DNA of 64,000 nucleotides from Bifiguratus adelaidae (Eukaryota; Mucoromycota; Endogonomycetes; Endogonales), in assembly GCA_002261195.1 (NCBI GenBank), contig MVBO01000015.1:124001-188000 (forward strand). Direction: 5' to 3'. Each line of letters begins with the position of its first letter. Positions within the stretch are counted from its first letter, which is position 1. Shown piece by piece: positions 50,918 through 62,240 of this stretch. The notes beneath the pieces are model-generated. The model did not search any database. It had not been told where the DNA came from and was given only the letters and a program-made list of their open reading frames with translations. The position numbers were made by a program, and so were the translations under genes.

Positions 50918-53167
50918 CTACACATTAGACCCTTGTGGGTTTATCTCGGTTGCTGAAGAAGGCTCGACGGTGTCTGGCTGCACCTGCGCCGGCTCGTCTG
51001 CAGGGGTATCCGTTGTGGGTGAAGCCGTCAATGGCTGCTCACGGGTGATCTGCGCAGAGGTCTCAGAGTTCAATGGCCCGTGCTCCAGTTGTGGTTCCGC
51101 GCCAACGTCCCGCTGCACAGGCGCATGTCGCGGATTCGGTGTACCAGGACCAGAAGACTGGGTCTCGGCCTCCCGCTTCATCATCTCATCCCGAACGAGG
51201 CGCGAGCTGTCCGGTGATTGGCCAATACTTGTTATTTGGGCATACCGACGCAAAGTGAGGGATTTTGGATCCCTGACTTCGTAAAACTCTCCGTCGCACA
51301 TGAAGCATATCGTGCCTTCATCGCCTGAATCCAGCTTGTCGTCTTTGCGATATCGGCGCTTGAATTTGCCGCCAAACACCCCAGATCCATTATCTCGGTT
51401 GGCTTCTCGGAATCGCAATTCGAACGGACTTTCGAACTGTCCAATACGACTGACATGATCTCGATAATTGGCAAGCTTCTTGAGGTATGAGGCGATGTTG
51501 CCGATGCAAAAGACCTCAAGACGGCCGTCATTTGCCGCTTGAGGTTGCCAATTTGCAGGATCTGTTGGACCTTGTCTGTTGGATACCGCCTCTTCACCTG
51601 ACTTGGCGTCACCCCACATATCAACCTCGCGTCCCCAAATATGAGGCACGTTCTGAATGACGAAATCTATGGGATGTTTTTGAAATGTGGGCACATTCTG
51701 CTCGTCTGGTCCCTGGCCTTTCTCTTGCTCGTTTGCTTTTTTGTCCTTGGCCAACTTCTTCTTGTATCTGCGAGTCATGGGCGTAGGTGGGGGAGGGCAA
51801 TAGAGGGCGGTTTCGTTGTTGATGACGATTCTCTCAATGACTCTTGTTACGGGAGGGAAGCCCTTGAATAACATCCATTTGAGACTTTCGTGTACATAGA
51901 CCATGGCATTGAAGGCTCGTGTTCCGGTCCGCTGATTCTCAAAACCAGAGCCGACCCATCCTTGAACACCAATAGAGATGTAATTGCACATCTTTCGCTT
52001 GAGTTCTTTTTGATCTGTTTCATCCTTGTGGGATTTGCCGGCTTTGCGAATGTATCCAGTGTCGTAGCAGTGTACTTCAAGTTCCCAGATGTCGAGTCGA
52101 GCTGGGTAACCGTTTAATCTGGACTTTGCAACCTCGTTGAACTCTTCCATACGATCTCCGAGAATATCCTTGTGTTTGATGGTTCGGCCCCATCCCAAGA
52201 CTTGAGAAAAGTCATTGCCGGTGCCGAAGGGTATACAAGAGAAGAAGATTTTTTCGAGGTCAACTTTGTGCATCACTAGCTCATCAAATACGGTCATGAC
52301 GGTGCCATCACCTCCGGCGGACCATACATGGATCTGGCGTTGTCGAGCAGCATCGCCGATAACGTCACTCTTACTGAACGGAGGGCGATGTTTTTCAAGC
52401 ATCTTCTCTACCACTTTGAGTGCCGAAAATCCCTTCTCGCGTTCGGCCTCATCGAGAATATTGTAGATTTGCACTTCGACCTCGGGGGCATCCTTGAGAC
52501 GAAAGTTTTGAACCTTGAGATCCGTCAAGTCAGCGCCTTTCTGGTCGCCTGAGAGTGGATTGGCGAAGATAAAGATGTAGAGGTAGGGTCTGTCTTCCAA
52601 ATCGTCGTCGCGACCCGCATAGAATTTGGATTGTAAAGATTTGAGAGAGTACATGGGTACTTCTCCGACCATGTTCTGGCGAACTTCTTCCGGAAGATCA
52701 CCGGCCCTGTTTTCGTCCATGCTCACCATCATAGGCTGCCCTTCTTTTGGTTCTTGTTCCTCATCCAAAGGTACCGGATCTTGGGAAAGTGGGACCGCGT
52801 AGTTGGAATCGATGCGGCGGTAGTTGGGTACATTAGCGTCTCTGCCGACAAAGGTATCTGGCTCGGGAGCAGGATGCAATTGTGAACTCTCGCATTGTTG
52901 AGGTGCCTTCAAAGATTGAACTCTTTCTCGCATCTGAGGTGACACTTGATAATTCTTATCCTTGGCCAACTTGTCCGCCTGTGTCTTGCCGATGGTCGCT
53001 TTGGGTTGTCGTTCTGCATCAGATCGAACATTTAGATCCTCAACATGTTGATCAGTGGAGCCGTTGGGAAAAGGGCTCGTTAGCAGAGGGGTCTTGCTCT
53101 GCCCCTCGCTAGAAGTTTTATCACTGGTGGCTGGCATAGGGAATGGTGCCACTTGAGTATTTGGCAT
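50918..53167 (-). CDS. Diacylglycerol kinase (DAGK catalytic and accessory domains)
   Basis: Single exon, 749 aa. The catalytic domain starts near residue 195 (YLYIFIFANPLSGDQKG), with the ATP-site GGDGT at 285-289 (VWSAGGDGTVMTVFDELV) and CIPFGTGNDFSQVLGWG. The accessory domain is recognisable in NYISIGVQGWVGSGFENQRT and in GRLEVFCIGNIASYLKKLAN. No C1 domain is present before the kinase, so recruitment must differ from animal DGKs. The N-terminal 190 residues and the C-terminal 120 are low-complexity, polar and proline-rich. It would convert diacylglycerol to phosphatidic acid with ATP; yeast Dgk1 is unrelated and uses CTP. Confidence 0.92.
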   Translation of the reverse strand: MPNTQVAPFPMPATSDKTSSEGQSKTPLLTSPFPNGSTDQHVEDLNVRSDAERQPKATIGKTQADKLAKDKNYQVSPQMRERVQSLKAPQQCESSQLHPAPEPDTFVGRDANVPNYRRIDSNYAVPLSQDPVPLDEEQEPKEGQPMMVSMDENRAGDLPEEVRQNMVGEVPMYSLKSLQSKFYAGRDDDLEDRPYLYIFIFANPLSGDQKGADLTDLKVQNFRLKDAPEVEVQIYNILDEAEREKGFSALKVVEKMLEKHRPPFSKSDVIGDAARQRQIHVWSAGGDGTVMTVFDELVMHKVDLEKIFFSCIPFGTGNDFSQVLGWGRTIKHKDILGDRMEEFNEVAKSRLNGYPARLDIWELEVHCYDTGYIRKAGKSHKDETDQKELKRKMCNYISIGVQGWVGSGFENQRTGTRAFNAMVYVHESLKWMLFKGFPPVTRVIERIVINNETALYCPPPPTPMTRRYKKKLAKDKKANEQEKGQGPDEQNVPTFQKHPIDFVIQNVPHIWGREVDMWGDAKSGEEAVSNRQGPTDPANWQPQAANDGRLEVFCIGNIASYLKKLANYRDHVSRIGQFESPFELRFREANRDNGSGVFGGKFKRRYRKDDKLDSGDEGTICFMCDGEFYEVRDPKSLTLRRYAQITSIGQSPDSSRLVRDEMMKREAETQSSGPGTPNPRHAPVQRDVGAEPQLEHGPLNSETSAQITREQPLTASPTTDTPADEPAQVQPDTVEPSSATEINPQGSNV

Positions 53168-53424
53168 AATAGGGTATACCAGTCAATGCAATGGTGTGTC
53201 TCTGAGCGTGCGCTAGGTGATAAGGAGATAAGAAGGAGTGGATAATAGGCTATTATACTCTTCGCAATGAGGTAATCTAGCCTTCAAGGTACTTGTTGCT
53301 CAATGACGTCAATGACTTGCAGACCGATGGAACGAAATTTCCTTTTATGGATTTGCAGCTTTTTGCGCACTCCTGGCCAGGTTTGACGCAGTGAGGTCAT
53401 CCCAGGGTTCTGGAGCTTTCTATG

Positions 53425-54187
53425 TTACAATACACCCTTGGTGGACGGGACATCATTGCCTCCGGTACGCTCGGTGGCTTGTTTAATGGCAACAGCCAAC
53501 GCTTTAAAAGAAGCTTCCGCTCTATAATAGGTGAGACATTGATGCTTAAAGGCACAAAATGACTCACCGATGATGATCATTTTTACCCTTGAGTACATCC
53601 ACATGAAGCGTAATGCCAGCCGACGTGGCAAACGACATGAGAACATGCGGGATCATTTCACATGACAAGGCCCCAACCTTTTCCCGTTTAAGGTCAAGGT
53701 TGATGTCAGCAAAGGGGCGTCCAGAAATATCCACGACGGCACGCGATAAGGCCTGGAAGCATATCAATCCATTTGTAATCAATATCCAAGCCGATCCTAC
53801 CTCATCCAATGGACAGTAAGCGGTGCCAAACCGTCGGATGCCTTTGGGCGTTCCGAGCGCTTGTTTGAACGCCATGCCTAAGGCAATGGCGGTGTCTTCG
53901 GCAGTATGATGGTCATCAATATGCAAATCTCCCTTGCAGCTGAGTGTCAATGACCATCCAGCATGTTTTGATAGAGCATGGTACATCTACAAGGTGGCAT
54001 GAGCTGGAGTTGCGGTAACTTCCTGTTCGCGGACACTTGCGTGATCAAGGAAGCCAATGCCAGTGTCAATCTCAATGACTTGGCTTTCACCCTTGTAGAC
54101 AGCATCCATATCCAAGCGGCACTTGATATCTGTCTCATTAGTCTTTCTGTCGGCCGTAGCCACTCTGTAAGCTTGATCCTTAGTCAT
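53425..54187 (-). CDS. HIS3: Imidazoleglycerol-phosphate dehydratase
   Basis: Four exons: 54187..54041, 53986..53801, 53752..53568, 53521..53425, 204 aa. Motifs: [47 protein letters not shown] (metal-binding histidines HHTAED), [26 protein letters not shown] and [20 protein letters not shown]. It catalyses the sixth step of histidine synthesis in the cytosol. Intron 1 needs a GC donor: the exon ends at CAC (His of FLDH) and the intron begins GCAAGT at 54040; using the nearby GTGTCC would break the frame. Confidence 0.95.
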
Positions 54188-54595
54188 TGTCGGAAAAGAG
54201 ATGAAATGACCAAATTTGGAAGCACGCTCTGGGACTCGTGGCAGGAAACAATGGAAGGGCTCTTGACTAGTAGCAGAGTCATTTGTGCCGAGAGAACAAT
54301 GCTCATGATAATCGGTATTTGAGCGTGGATATGCTATGGTGTGGTAGTCTATGCGATATGGTTCACAATTGTGCGCTTGCAGAGATAGCGTAGTGTCATC
54401 CGCAAAAGACCAACCGAGGCACTGGCTTCCATGGGGATTACTTGTTGTTATTGGATTTTGCGTGCGTACCATGTATGTCAGTATCTCCCTCTCTCCGTAT
54501 CCCTCACTCCCCACTCTTCCCTTTCCCAGCACACGAATCCAAACTGAATTTTTTGACTCACGCAATTCCGAATCATGGTTACTCTTGTTTAAGCC
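54188..54595. promoter_or_regulatory. Divergent promoter HIS3/ERV1
   Basis: 408 bp between start codons, including a pyrimidine-rich stretch (about 54480-54535) next to ERV1. No other element is clear. Confidence 0.45.
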
Positions 54596-55216
54596 ATGGC
54601 CCAGGAACAAACACAACATGCTACCACTGTCGATCCAGTCACTGGCAAGACAGTGATACTCAAAGACGGCAAACCATGTCGGACATGTATGGACATGAAG
54701 ACCTGGTCTCGATTGACAAAGTCTGCGAAGAAGTCCAAGACGTCGCAAAAAGACGAGCAACCGCAACCTACCTCGGATACCAAGACTGAAAGCACTTCAT
54801 CAACTCTGGTAACGGCCAAGACCGCGGCCGGATTAACGGCAGCCGCGTCCGTGTTGACGTCGGCATCGGGTCCCAATGACTGCCCGGTAGATTCAGAACA
54901 ACTCGGTCAGGCTACCTGGACCTTCCTTCATACCATGGCAGCCTATTATCCTGAACGACCCTCACCATCCCAAATGGAGTCTATGCGCACCTTCTTGTCC
55001 ACCTTTTCTCAATTTTACCCGTGCTGGTACTGTGCCGATGCTTTTCGAGAGGATATGGAGATCAATCCTCCTCAGGTGGCCAGTCGGCGCAAGCTATCGC
55101 AATGGCTTTGTGAGCGACATAATGTGGTTAATGTGCGCTTGGGCAAGGGGGTGTTTGATTGCGCCAAGGTGGATGAACGATGGAGAGATGGGCCAGCCGA
55201 TGGCCGTTGCGATTAA
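54596..55216 (+). CDS. ERV1: FAD-linked sulfhydryl oxidase Erv1
   Basis: Single exon, 206 aa. The shuttle disulfide CRTC is at C28/C31 in the flexible N-terminal arm. The ERV/ALR domain has LGQATWTFLHTMAAYYPERP, the active-site C143-x-x-C146 in YPCWYCADAFRE and the structural pair C172/C189 spaced by 16 residues (LCERHNVVNVRLGKGVFDC). It reoxidises Mia40 in the mitochondrial intermembrane space and passes electrons to cytochrome c. An alanine/threonine-rich linker separates arm and domain. Confidence 0.95.
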   Translation: MAQEQTQHATTVDPVTGKTVILKDGKPCRTCMDMKTWSRLTKSAKKSKTSQKDEQPQPTSDTKTESTSSTLVTAKTAAGLTAAASVLTSASGPNDCPVDSEQLGQATWTFLHTMAAYYPERPSPSQMESMRTFLSTFSQFYPCWYCADAFREDMEINPPQVASRRKLSQWLCERHNVVNVRLGKGVFDCAKVDERWRDGPADGRCD

Positions 55217-55301
55217 AAGCTCTATATAGAACCGACGTACTTTTTGCGCCGAATTTTTACTTGTACACTGAACCCAGTGATGCTTGCATCTCTATTGTAC
55301 C

Positions 55302-56472
55302 TTACAGACTAGATACACCGGCCATGCCATCCACAGCACAGGATTTCCCTGTGCTAATAAACATGCCATGTCTCTTGTACAGCTCCTTCACGATCCGCTC
55401 TTCAATCTCGACCTCGTCCCGGAGTTCCTGATCCGTCAAGTGGATTTCAACGTCGTCTTCCTTGGTGATCAGTGTCACATCACGCTTTCGCGTGGTAAGC
55501 ATATTGCCGATAACAATCTGATGGCCGTATCGGGTTAATGCCGCGCGAGCTTTGGGTACAAGTAATCTGCTATCGGTTTCCAACTGCGCAAAGAGGTGAG
55601 TACCTGAAGGACATGTGATGTAGGATGCATGACTTGCCTTGAAGGAGACAATAAAGCTTTCGGAGGCCCATTGACTGACCAGCGGTTTCAAAAACTTGGG
55701 TACTTGATCCAGATGAAGAGTTAATGCGCCCTCACTGGATTGAATCTTGTGTTCGGCCTGATGGACAATGAGTATGTGTGGCGCATAAGCATTCACTGGC
55801 ATAGAGGCAAGACTTACCATCTTGGGAGCCGGAATGAAAAAGTCGCTGACCGCAGCTGCAAGGTAATACATGGCCTTGCTCTTCATAGGTGCCATAATGA
55901 GTGTAATCGATCGCAGAAGAAAGAGATAATCCGTCAAGGTGGTGAACTCGACGAACAAGAGCATATTACGTTGTTTTACCGATTGATACTTTTTGAAGGT
56001 TGGAATAAGTTTAGGGCCAATGGCTTGAGAGACACCCATGCTATCATCGGGCTTTAGTTCTAGATAATCCAGAAAGCAGTTGGTAGAATGTGTATAGTTT
56101 CGACTGTATGGTTGGAGAGAGTGTTGCCGGTGCATGAATATCACGGCGTATCCGTATTCCAAAAAGTATTCTGCTGATGTTGCTCCGCGTGTCCCAGCCG
56201 AGAAGTTGTCAATGAATCGAACTGTTTGATTCTCGAGAGGTACTTGGGTGCCTCCACTCTACACGTTATCTGATGAATACAAGCACAAGAGCTGACGTGC
56301 ATCGCCTTACCGTTACCAAAACCAGTCGATTGTTTTTGGCGAGGTTATACTTCACAAAGTCCCGAACTTTAGCCTCATCTTGAGCCAAGTTTGGTGGAGG
56401 TGTCTGTATCTCAAAGTACGTGTCCGGGTCAATGACCCCTTGTCCGTTATCCAGCAGATGCTGCGCTGCCAT
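55302..56472 (-). CDS. CAB2: Phosphopantothenate-cysteine ligase
   Basis: Four exons: 56472..56311, 56258..55818, 55757..55638, 55583..55302, 334 aa. Motifs: [84 protein letters not shown] and [12 protein letters not shown]. It adds cysteine to 4'-phosphopantothenate in coenzyme A synthesis. The third intron (55637..55584) begins GCAAGT, is 54 nt, and lacks an in-frame stop, so an unspliced reading frame continues; removing it restores the conserved SFK-LETD junction. It lies 88 bp downstream of the MOCOS gene on the same strand. Confidence 0.94.
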
Positions 56473-56560
56473 GGGGACAAACAAGTCCACAATTTTCTAA
56501 TGACTGATTGAGAACTCTCTTTTGGCTGACCGCAATGTTGGATGATTTACATGGAATAGC

Positions 56561-59380
56561 TCAACGTTGGTTTTGGACGACCACAGGGTCGCCAATGCGG
56601 AGGGTATAAGGGAATTGAGATAGGGAAGGGACATGCACCATGTGCTGACCAAACAAGACTTGACCCTAAATGCGGAAAATTAGCAGAGACGAGCAAAGGA
56701 CAACGTGTTGATATAGTTTTACCTGGATGCGTCGATAAAGCGCCAAGGTGACAAACGGCTCCTTGGTCTTTTCAGCAGTCTCTTGGTTGATGCAGACCAT
56801 GTGGCAACGTCGACAAGGACCAAGCAACTAGGGGCATCATGATCAACGTCTGTGATCTACCGACCAACAATTGCGACCGGTCAACCTACCTCGAACTGCT
56901 GCGAGCCAATGGAGATGCGCTTCCATTGATCCTCTTCAAAGGCGGTCAATGCTTGACCGCCAATGACAATGTTGCCGCGGAATGATGTCACATTGACCTG
57001 TTCTCTCGTGTCGGAAAACTCGTCTATTTTGGTTTGTACGTCATCGGCTGAAGCAGCTGAAACGAGAAGGAAAGGAGATTCATTGGACAGGGATATAGAT
57101 GTCGGTTCCTTTGTATCGCCACTAGGACTATTGGCTTGTAAGTGTGGCTTGAGAAACCGCGAGTGCGCCGACGCTGAGATGGGATGGCGAGCCAGAGACA
57201 CCTCCACCCCCAAGACTTCGCTGAACCAATTGTTAATAGCAGAGTCATTGTATCGGTGTACACCAATGCTGTGACGACATCCTTGTCAGTCAACCCCGAT
57301 TGTAAAGTGCTTTGCGACCTACCTCTCTCCGCAGACTCGAGACTCACAGATGGGGATAGAGGATAATTCATCTTGTGTAGGCTCAAGCGAAATAATCAAT
57401 GCAGGCATACCAGGCGCATTCACGGTCATGGTGTTGTTAGATACACTCAGCTCGGGCCGAATAGCGCACATTTTTGTGTATCTATGGAAACTTGCTTAGC
57501 GTCCAATGGGTTCTGGCATCTCACGGCTCACCTTTTCTGACTGAGTGCAAGGCCCGTCTCGGCACTGACCAGCATCCATTCGCGATCGTATAGCAAACCT
57601 TGAGGTGTGACTGTCCAGGAAGTCGATGCAGGTATATGGTATCCATGGCAGGATTTGATGGGATCTAGAACAAGTGAGGTAAGCCAACATCATCAGCTAT
57701 GATCGTTGACTTACATATAATAAGATCTTGTATATGTGCATTCGAGCTATCGTTTGTAGTCGTGTGTTCAGTATGTACAATAGGCGGCATCGAGGCAGGT
57801 TCGGTCTCGATAAAGTATTTCCGGAGGAAGGCGACAAATTTTTCGATGTCTTGAAGCGAGGACATGGCACCAAACGAAATGCGTAGCGACCCCGTCGGTA
57901 CATCGTTCAGCAGATCTACATCGTCTCCACAAACATGGCCAGCAGCGTAATTGTCCTTGACAACATCTGGCGTGAGATGTAGCCAATACTGGTTGCTCCT
58001 GCATGGTGTTATCAGCAAAGAGCACCTATAAGGCGACAAACTTATGCTGTACCTACCCTGGGTTACAGAAACCACCGCTTCGAATGTGAATGTTTGTAAG
58101 GGAAGCAATCTTCTCCACCTCCGCGCCGCCAATCCAGCTGCCGTTGGCTCGTCTCAAATTGAAGTTTAGGATCGGTCCTTGTCTAGTTGGATCACTTAAA
58201 CGTCGTTCGCTCGCCGATATATTGTAAAATGTACAGAGAGGTTTGCCATTATAGTGCGCCAAAGCTTGAAGCGTGTCGTAAGCCATGGTGGTGAGGATAT
58301 TAACATGGTTAGAGATATTGCGAAAGGATAAAAAGAGCTTTGACCAGGTGTCCATGGCGTGATCGAGAGAAATGATATCCAGAAAATTGACCGTGCCATC
58401 TTCGTAAATATCGTGCAATTCCGTCGCATGGAATCGTTGCCATGGCTCGGAAGCAACAATGGCAGCAATCGTACCACCACCGAAATACGACTTCTTGAGG
58501 ATAGACTTGTTACACTTTTTGATCAAGAGACCACCCAAACCAGTGGGCGAGCCAAACATTTTGTAGAAGGAGAAAGTGATAAAATCGGGTGAGTTTGCGG
58601 TGTCGGAGAGGTCGAGGAGAGTAGAAGTACAGTAGGACGCGGCATCCAATAGAACCTTGACATTGGGATTCTGGCGTTTAACATCCTGACCCAATGCCAA
58701 CGGAAATCGTGTACCAGAGAAGTTGCATTGCGCTGGATAGGCAAACAGCGAAGGTGCATCATGATTGCACAAACGATAATTGTTCTGCACAATGTCTTGC
58801 TCGCTTGTCATTGACGCACTCGTGCCTTCAATGCCATTGACGATACCACGAATCCCAAGGATACTTGTGTGCGATTCTTGTAGGCATACAAAATGGCTAC
58901 CTTGCTGCCAGGGAAATATTTCCGCTACAAGCTTGATCGACGCCGTGGCATTTGCAGTAAATACAAGATCATAATCTCCCGGAGTGACATTGAAATGCTC
59001 CAAAACGCGCGATCGCACAGCGTCAATTTTACGGGTAGACAATGCAGAAGAAGGCGATCTCGAATGCGGGTTGCCATACAGATGCGTCGTGAGATCTAGC
59101 TGGAAATTGCGAATTTGTTCCGTAGAGTAAATCGTGGTCCCTGCATGGTCAAGGTAAACTTGATCTGCAATAAATCACCACAAGGTCAATTAATCATCAA
59201 ATCAACATGTTCTTGGCAGCAATCCCACGTACCTGCAAGATGAGTAAAGTATCGTGCCCGAATATCCTCTACGGGAAGCGGATAGAATTGTGGCACCTCT
59301 GCCTTCTTCAGCGCCGGCATATCCGTTTTTTGGTCAAAGTCCACAAAGCGTTCCACCGTAGGTTTAGCATGAGGACTCAT
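56561..59380 (-). CDS. hxB: Molybdenum cofactor sulfurase
   Basis: Eight exons: 59380..59233, 59164..58057, 57998..57715, 57664..57532, 57481..57323, 57268..56890, 56827..56723, 56665..56561; 806 aa. The N-terminal NifS-like PLP domain has VYLDHAGTTIYSTEQIRNFQ, NPHSRSPSS, FTANATASIKLVAEIFPW and the PLP-lysine region FYKMFGSPTGLGGLL. A MOSC N-terminal beta-barrel (YPIKSCHGYHIP, WTVTPQGLLYDREWMLV) and C-terminal MOSC domain (LGPCRRCHMVCIN and GQVLFGQHM) follow. It adds the terminal sulfur to Moco for xanthine dehydrogenase/aldehyde oxidase, so this fungus probably has a molybdo-hydroxylase. Confidence 0.95.
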
Positions 59381-59609
59381 TGGTAATAATAGCACCCGGA
59401 CGTTCAGTCTACAAGGTCAAGGGATAGGAATGAACACGCCATGAACTTAAGCACCTTATGCAACAAGATTCTGAGTTGGTCGGTACGCCATAAAAGGCAA
59501 ACTGATCACGTGATACTGACGAAAGTTTGATTCCCTGCCGGATGGAACACCGTGCGGGGAAAGGTCTTACTCGCGAAAAGGACAGCAAGGAGAAGCAAAA
59601 TAAGCGCAT
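59381..59609. promoter_or_regulatory. Divergent promoter MOCOS/FAH-family gene
   Basis: 229 bp between start codons. No clear TATA box is seen. Confidence 0.4.
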
Positions 59610-60851
59610 ATGGCAAAGGTGAGATGAATTCATCAGTTGGCTTTGGATGATGGTTTATCTATCTGGTCCTGGACTGACGAGTTCTCCTTCTTGGTATGCA
59701 GTGGACACAATTGATCAGGTAGTCTCCCGACACCTTTTCTTTAAGGTCAACCGCATCCGTTGTGACTGACAGCTCCATAATAGGTTTGAATCGACGACTG
59801 GCAAGGTCTTGAATGGCGAGCCCATCTTGAAAGCTGGCCAAACCATCTCGCGACAAAATGTGCAGGGATTGAAGGCGCGGGTCATCCAGGGCGATATTTT
59901 CAGTCACTGTGAAGTGACCGAGGAGGTGGCCGAGGTCAAAAAGGTATGTACGAGTCATGCAAATGTCGACAATATGCCTAGCTGACTTGGGATATTGTAG
60001 CTCCTGGCTCCGATCGTCCCGAGGAGCTTTCGCGGAATTGGTCTCAATTATCGGCAACACGCGGAGGAGACCAATTCCAAGATTCCCAAGAACCCCATTG
60101 TGTTTTTGAAGCCGCCCCAAGCTGGACAAAACCCTTTCGATCCCATCATCGTACCGAGCATTTGCCAAGACGATCAGACGGACTATGAAGTGGAACTGGC
60201 CATTGTGATTGGTAAACCATGCCGCAACGTGACCAAGGAGGATGCTCTGAACTACGTTGCAGGTAGGGAGATATATCAATTGCCATTGATTGCAGCAGTG
60301 AGGTTAACAAGACCTCAAACAGGCTATACCATCTGTAACGATGTGTCTGCAAGAAAATGGCAGCAATTTGCTGATCTCTCATCGGGACAATGGTGTTTCG
60401 GCAAGAGCTTTGACACTTTTGCTCCTCTTGGCCCAGCGATTGTATCCAGCAAAGTCATTCAGGATCCCAACAACCTTGTGCTGGGGGCGAAGTTGAACGG
60501 TAAACAAGTTCAGCACTCCAATACAGCTGATATGAGTAGGTCCTCTGCGCGGTCATTCGGAGTTTTACTAATCTTCAATCAGTCTTCAATTGCAAGCACC
60601 TGATCAGCTTCTTGTCTCAGGGCAGCACTCTACTTCCTGGAGACGTGATTATCACGGGTACTCCACAAGGTAAGTCAATGCGACACAAAGAAAACCTTAT
60701 CTCACGTTCCACATCTTCTTTCTTCCTAGGTGTCGGCGCATCTCGTCAGCCTCCCATGTTTCTCAAGGACAATGATAGAATCGAGTGCTATATTGAAAAG
60801 ATTGGCTCCATCGATAATCCAGTGATCTATGAAGCTCACGCCAAGCTGTAA
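59610..60851 (+). CDS. Fumarylacetoacetate hydrolase family protein (FAHD type)
   Basis: Seven exons: 59610..59618, 59702..59718, 59784..59943, 60001..60262, 60323..60535, 60583..60669, 60730..60851, 289 aa. The start reads MAKWTQLIRFESTTGKVLNG, typical of FAHD proteins, but needs coding exons of 9 and 17 nt. Core motifs: FRGIGLNYRQHAEETNSKIP, PIVFLKPPQAG, the metal-site block DYEVELAIVIGKPCRNV, GYTICNDVSARKWQQ, KSFDTFAPLGP and GDVIITGTPQGVGA. Enzymes of this family act as acylpyruvases or oxaloacetate decarboxylases; a precise substrate is not evident. It is divergent from the MOCOS gene. Confidence 0.92.
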
Positions 60852-61222
60852 ACGAGCCAAGGCTTTGTTTGTCTCACTGTCAAATTTCAACAAATTGGAT
60901 AAATGTCACTTCTGTTCCGTGTTCTGCGTATTCCTCTCCACTTATACGCGGGCTTACTTCAAAGAGAAAAAGCAAGGTGAGATAGCATGCTGGGTTTCCA
61001 GTAAACCTCTCTCGCTGGGACAAAATGTACTTTGTCGGCATGGCCGCCCCGTGATCAACAATTCACAAGAAATGTCAAACATTTCCTTTTTGGGAATCAA
61101 ATATTTCGAGCCCTCATGATCCGCCATCCTTATCGTGGATTGGATTGGAGAACGAACTGTTGGTTGCGTTGTAGACGCGCAGCTTCTTATTCGCATTCCC
61201 TTGAGCCGAGAGATTAACTCGA
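60852..61222. other. Intergenic region upstream of Rab32
   Basis: No gene recognised; small open frames lack motifs. Contains the 3' flank of the FAH-family gene and the Rab promoter. Confidence 0.5.
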
Positions 61223-62158
61223 ATGGCCATCTCAACGCTAGCTCCAAACACGCCCGACCCCCCGCCAGTTGTGATACCTGAGGTCAATTCGTTCAAGGTA
61301 CTGGTCATAGGAGACTTGGGCGCAGGCAAAACGTCGCTTATCGGTCGATACGTTCATGGCGTCTTTTCCTCAAACTACAAGAGCACGGTAAGTGGTGAGG
61401 GATCTAGACGGCCCCACGCCGACGCAACGGCGTTGGTCCTGGGTCCGGAGGAACGGGTCGCGTCGGCTTCTGACTTCATCTTTGCAAACTGAAAGCTGAC
61501 GTTTCTAACTTTTGTGCTTGTCGCTATATTCTAGATTGGTGTCGATTTTGCTTTGAAATCCGTCCATCACTCTCCTTGGCAGAATGTCCGAATACAACTA
61601 TGGGACATTGCCGGCCAGGAGAGGTTCTCCTCAATGACAAGAGTGTACTACAAGGGTGCGCAAGGCGCGTTCGTTGTCTTTGATGTCACCCGACCGGCCA
61701 CATTGGAAGATGCCAAAGTCTGGAAAGCGGATTTGGATGCCAAAGTGGGCAGTATACCCGTCATACTAATTGGAAACAAGGTACAGTGTACCAAAAAGAC
61801 AATTGGATCCGAACGATGTACCGGGTTGACACTTTTTCATGTTACAGGCTGATGCTTTGAACGACCCACATTCAGCACCGCCACCCACCTTACACGAGAT
61901 GGAAACCATTTGTCACGAATGTGGCTTCATTGGCTGGTACGTCACAAACCGTAGGTCCATATTGCCACTCACAACGCGCTCAGGTATTTCACTTCCGCAA
62001 AGGAAAACACCAACGTTCAGGAAGCCGCTCACCATCTTGTCGAGAACCTACTCAACCAAAATTCCGCATTTCCTCACCATCAATCCATGAGTGAATTCAG
62101 CACTTCCGAGACTGTTCGGTTACAACCCACGGAAAAGTCCCGATCTAGTTGCTGTTGA
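61223..62158 (+). CDS. Rab32-family small GTPase
   Basis: Four exons: 61223..61387, 61535..61780, 61848..61936, 61984..62158, 224 aa. P-loop GDLGAGKTS (about 29-37), switch I STIGVDFALKSVHHS, switch II LWDIAGQERFSSMTRVYYKG, base-binding GNKAD and FTSAKEN, and a C-terminal CC for double geranylgeranylation. Ile in WDIAGQERF (most Rabs have WDTAGQE) and the following MTRVYYKGA are signatures of the Rab32/38/Rab7L1 group, linked to lysosome-related organelles, autophagy and mitochondria. This group is missing from the standard yeasts. The intron between ex3 and ex4 splits a Trp codon (TG|G). A proline-rich N-terminal tail precedes the G domain. Confidence 0.92.
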
Positions 62159-62240
62159 CTGTAAAGTAAGCCCTATATCCCAGTGTATGTATATACAAAT
62201 GTCGTCAATGTACAGCGAGCCATGTAGACAACAATAGATC

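Noticed and set aside
55302-56162. One long uninterrupted CAB2 exon
   Set aside because: Two introns (one GT-AG, one GC-AG) happen to lack in-frame stops; the extra residues break conserved ligase motifs.
59659-60279. 206-aa minus-strand gene
   Set aside because: Antisense shadow of the FAH-family gene.
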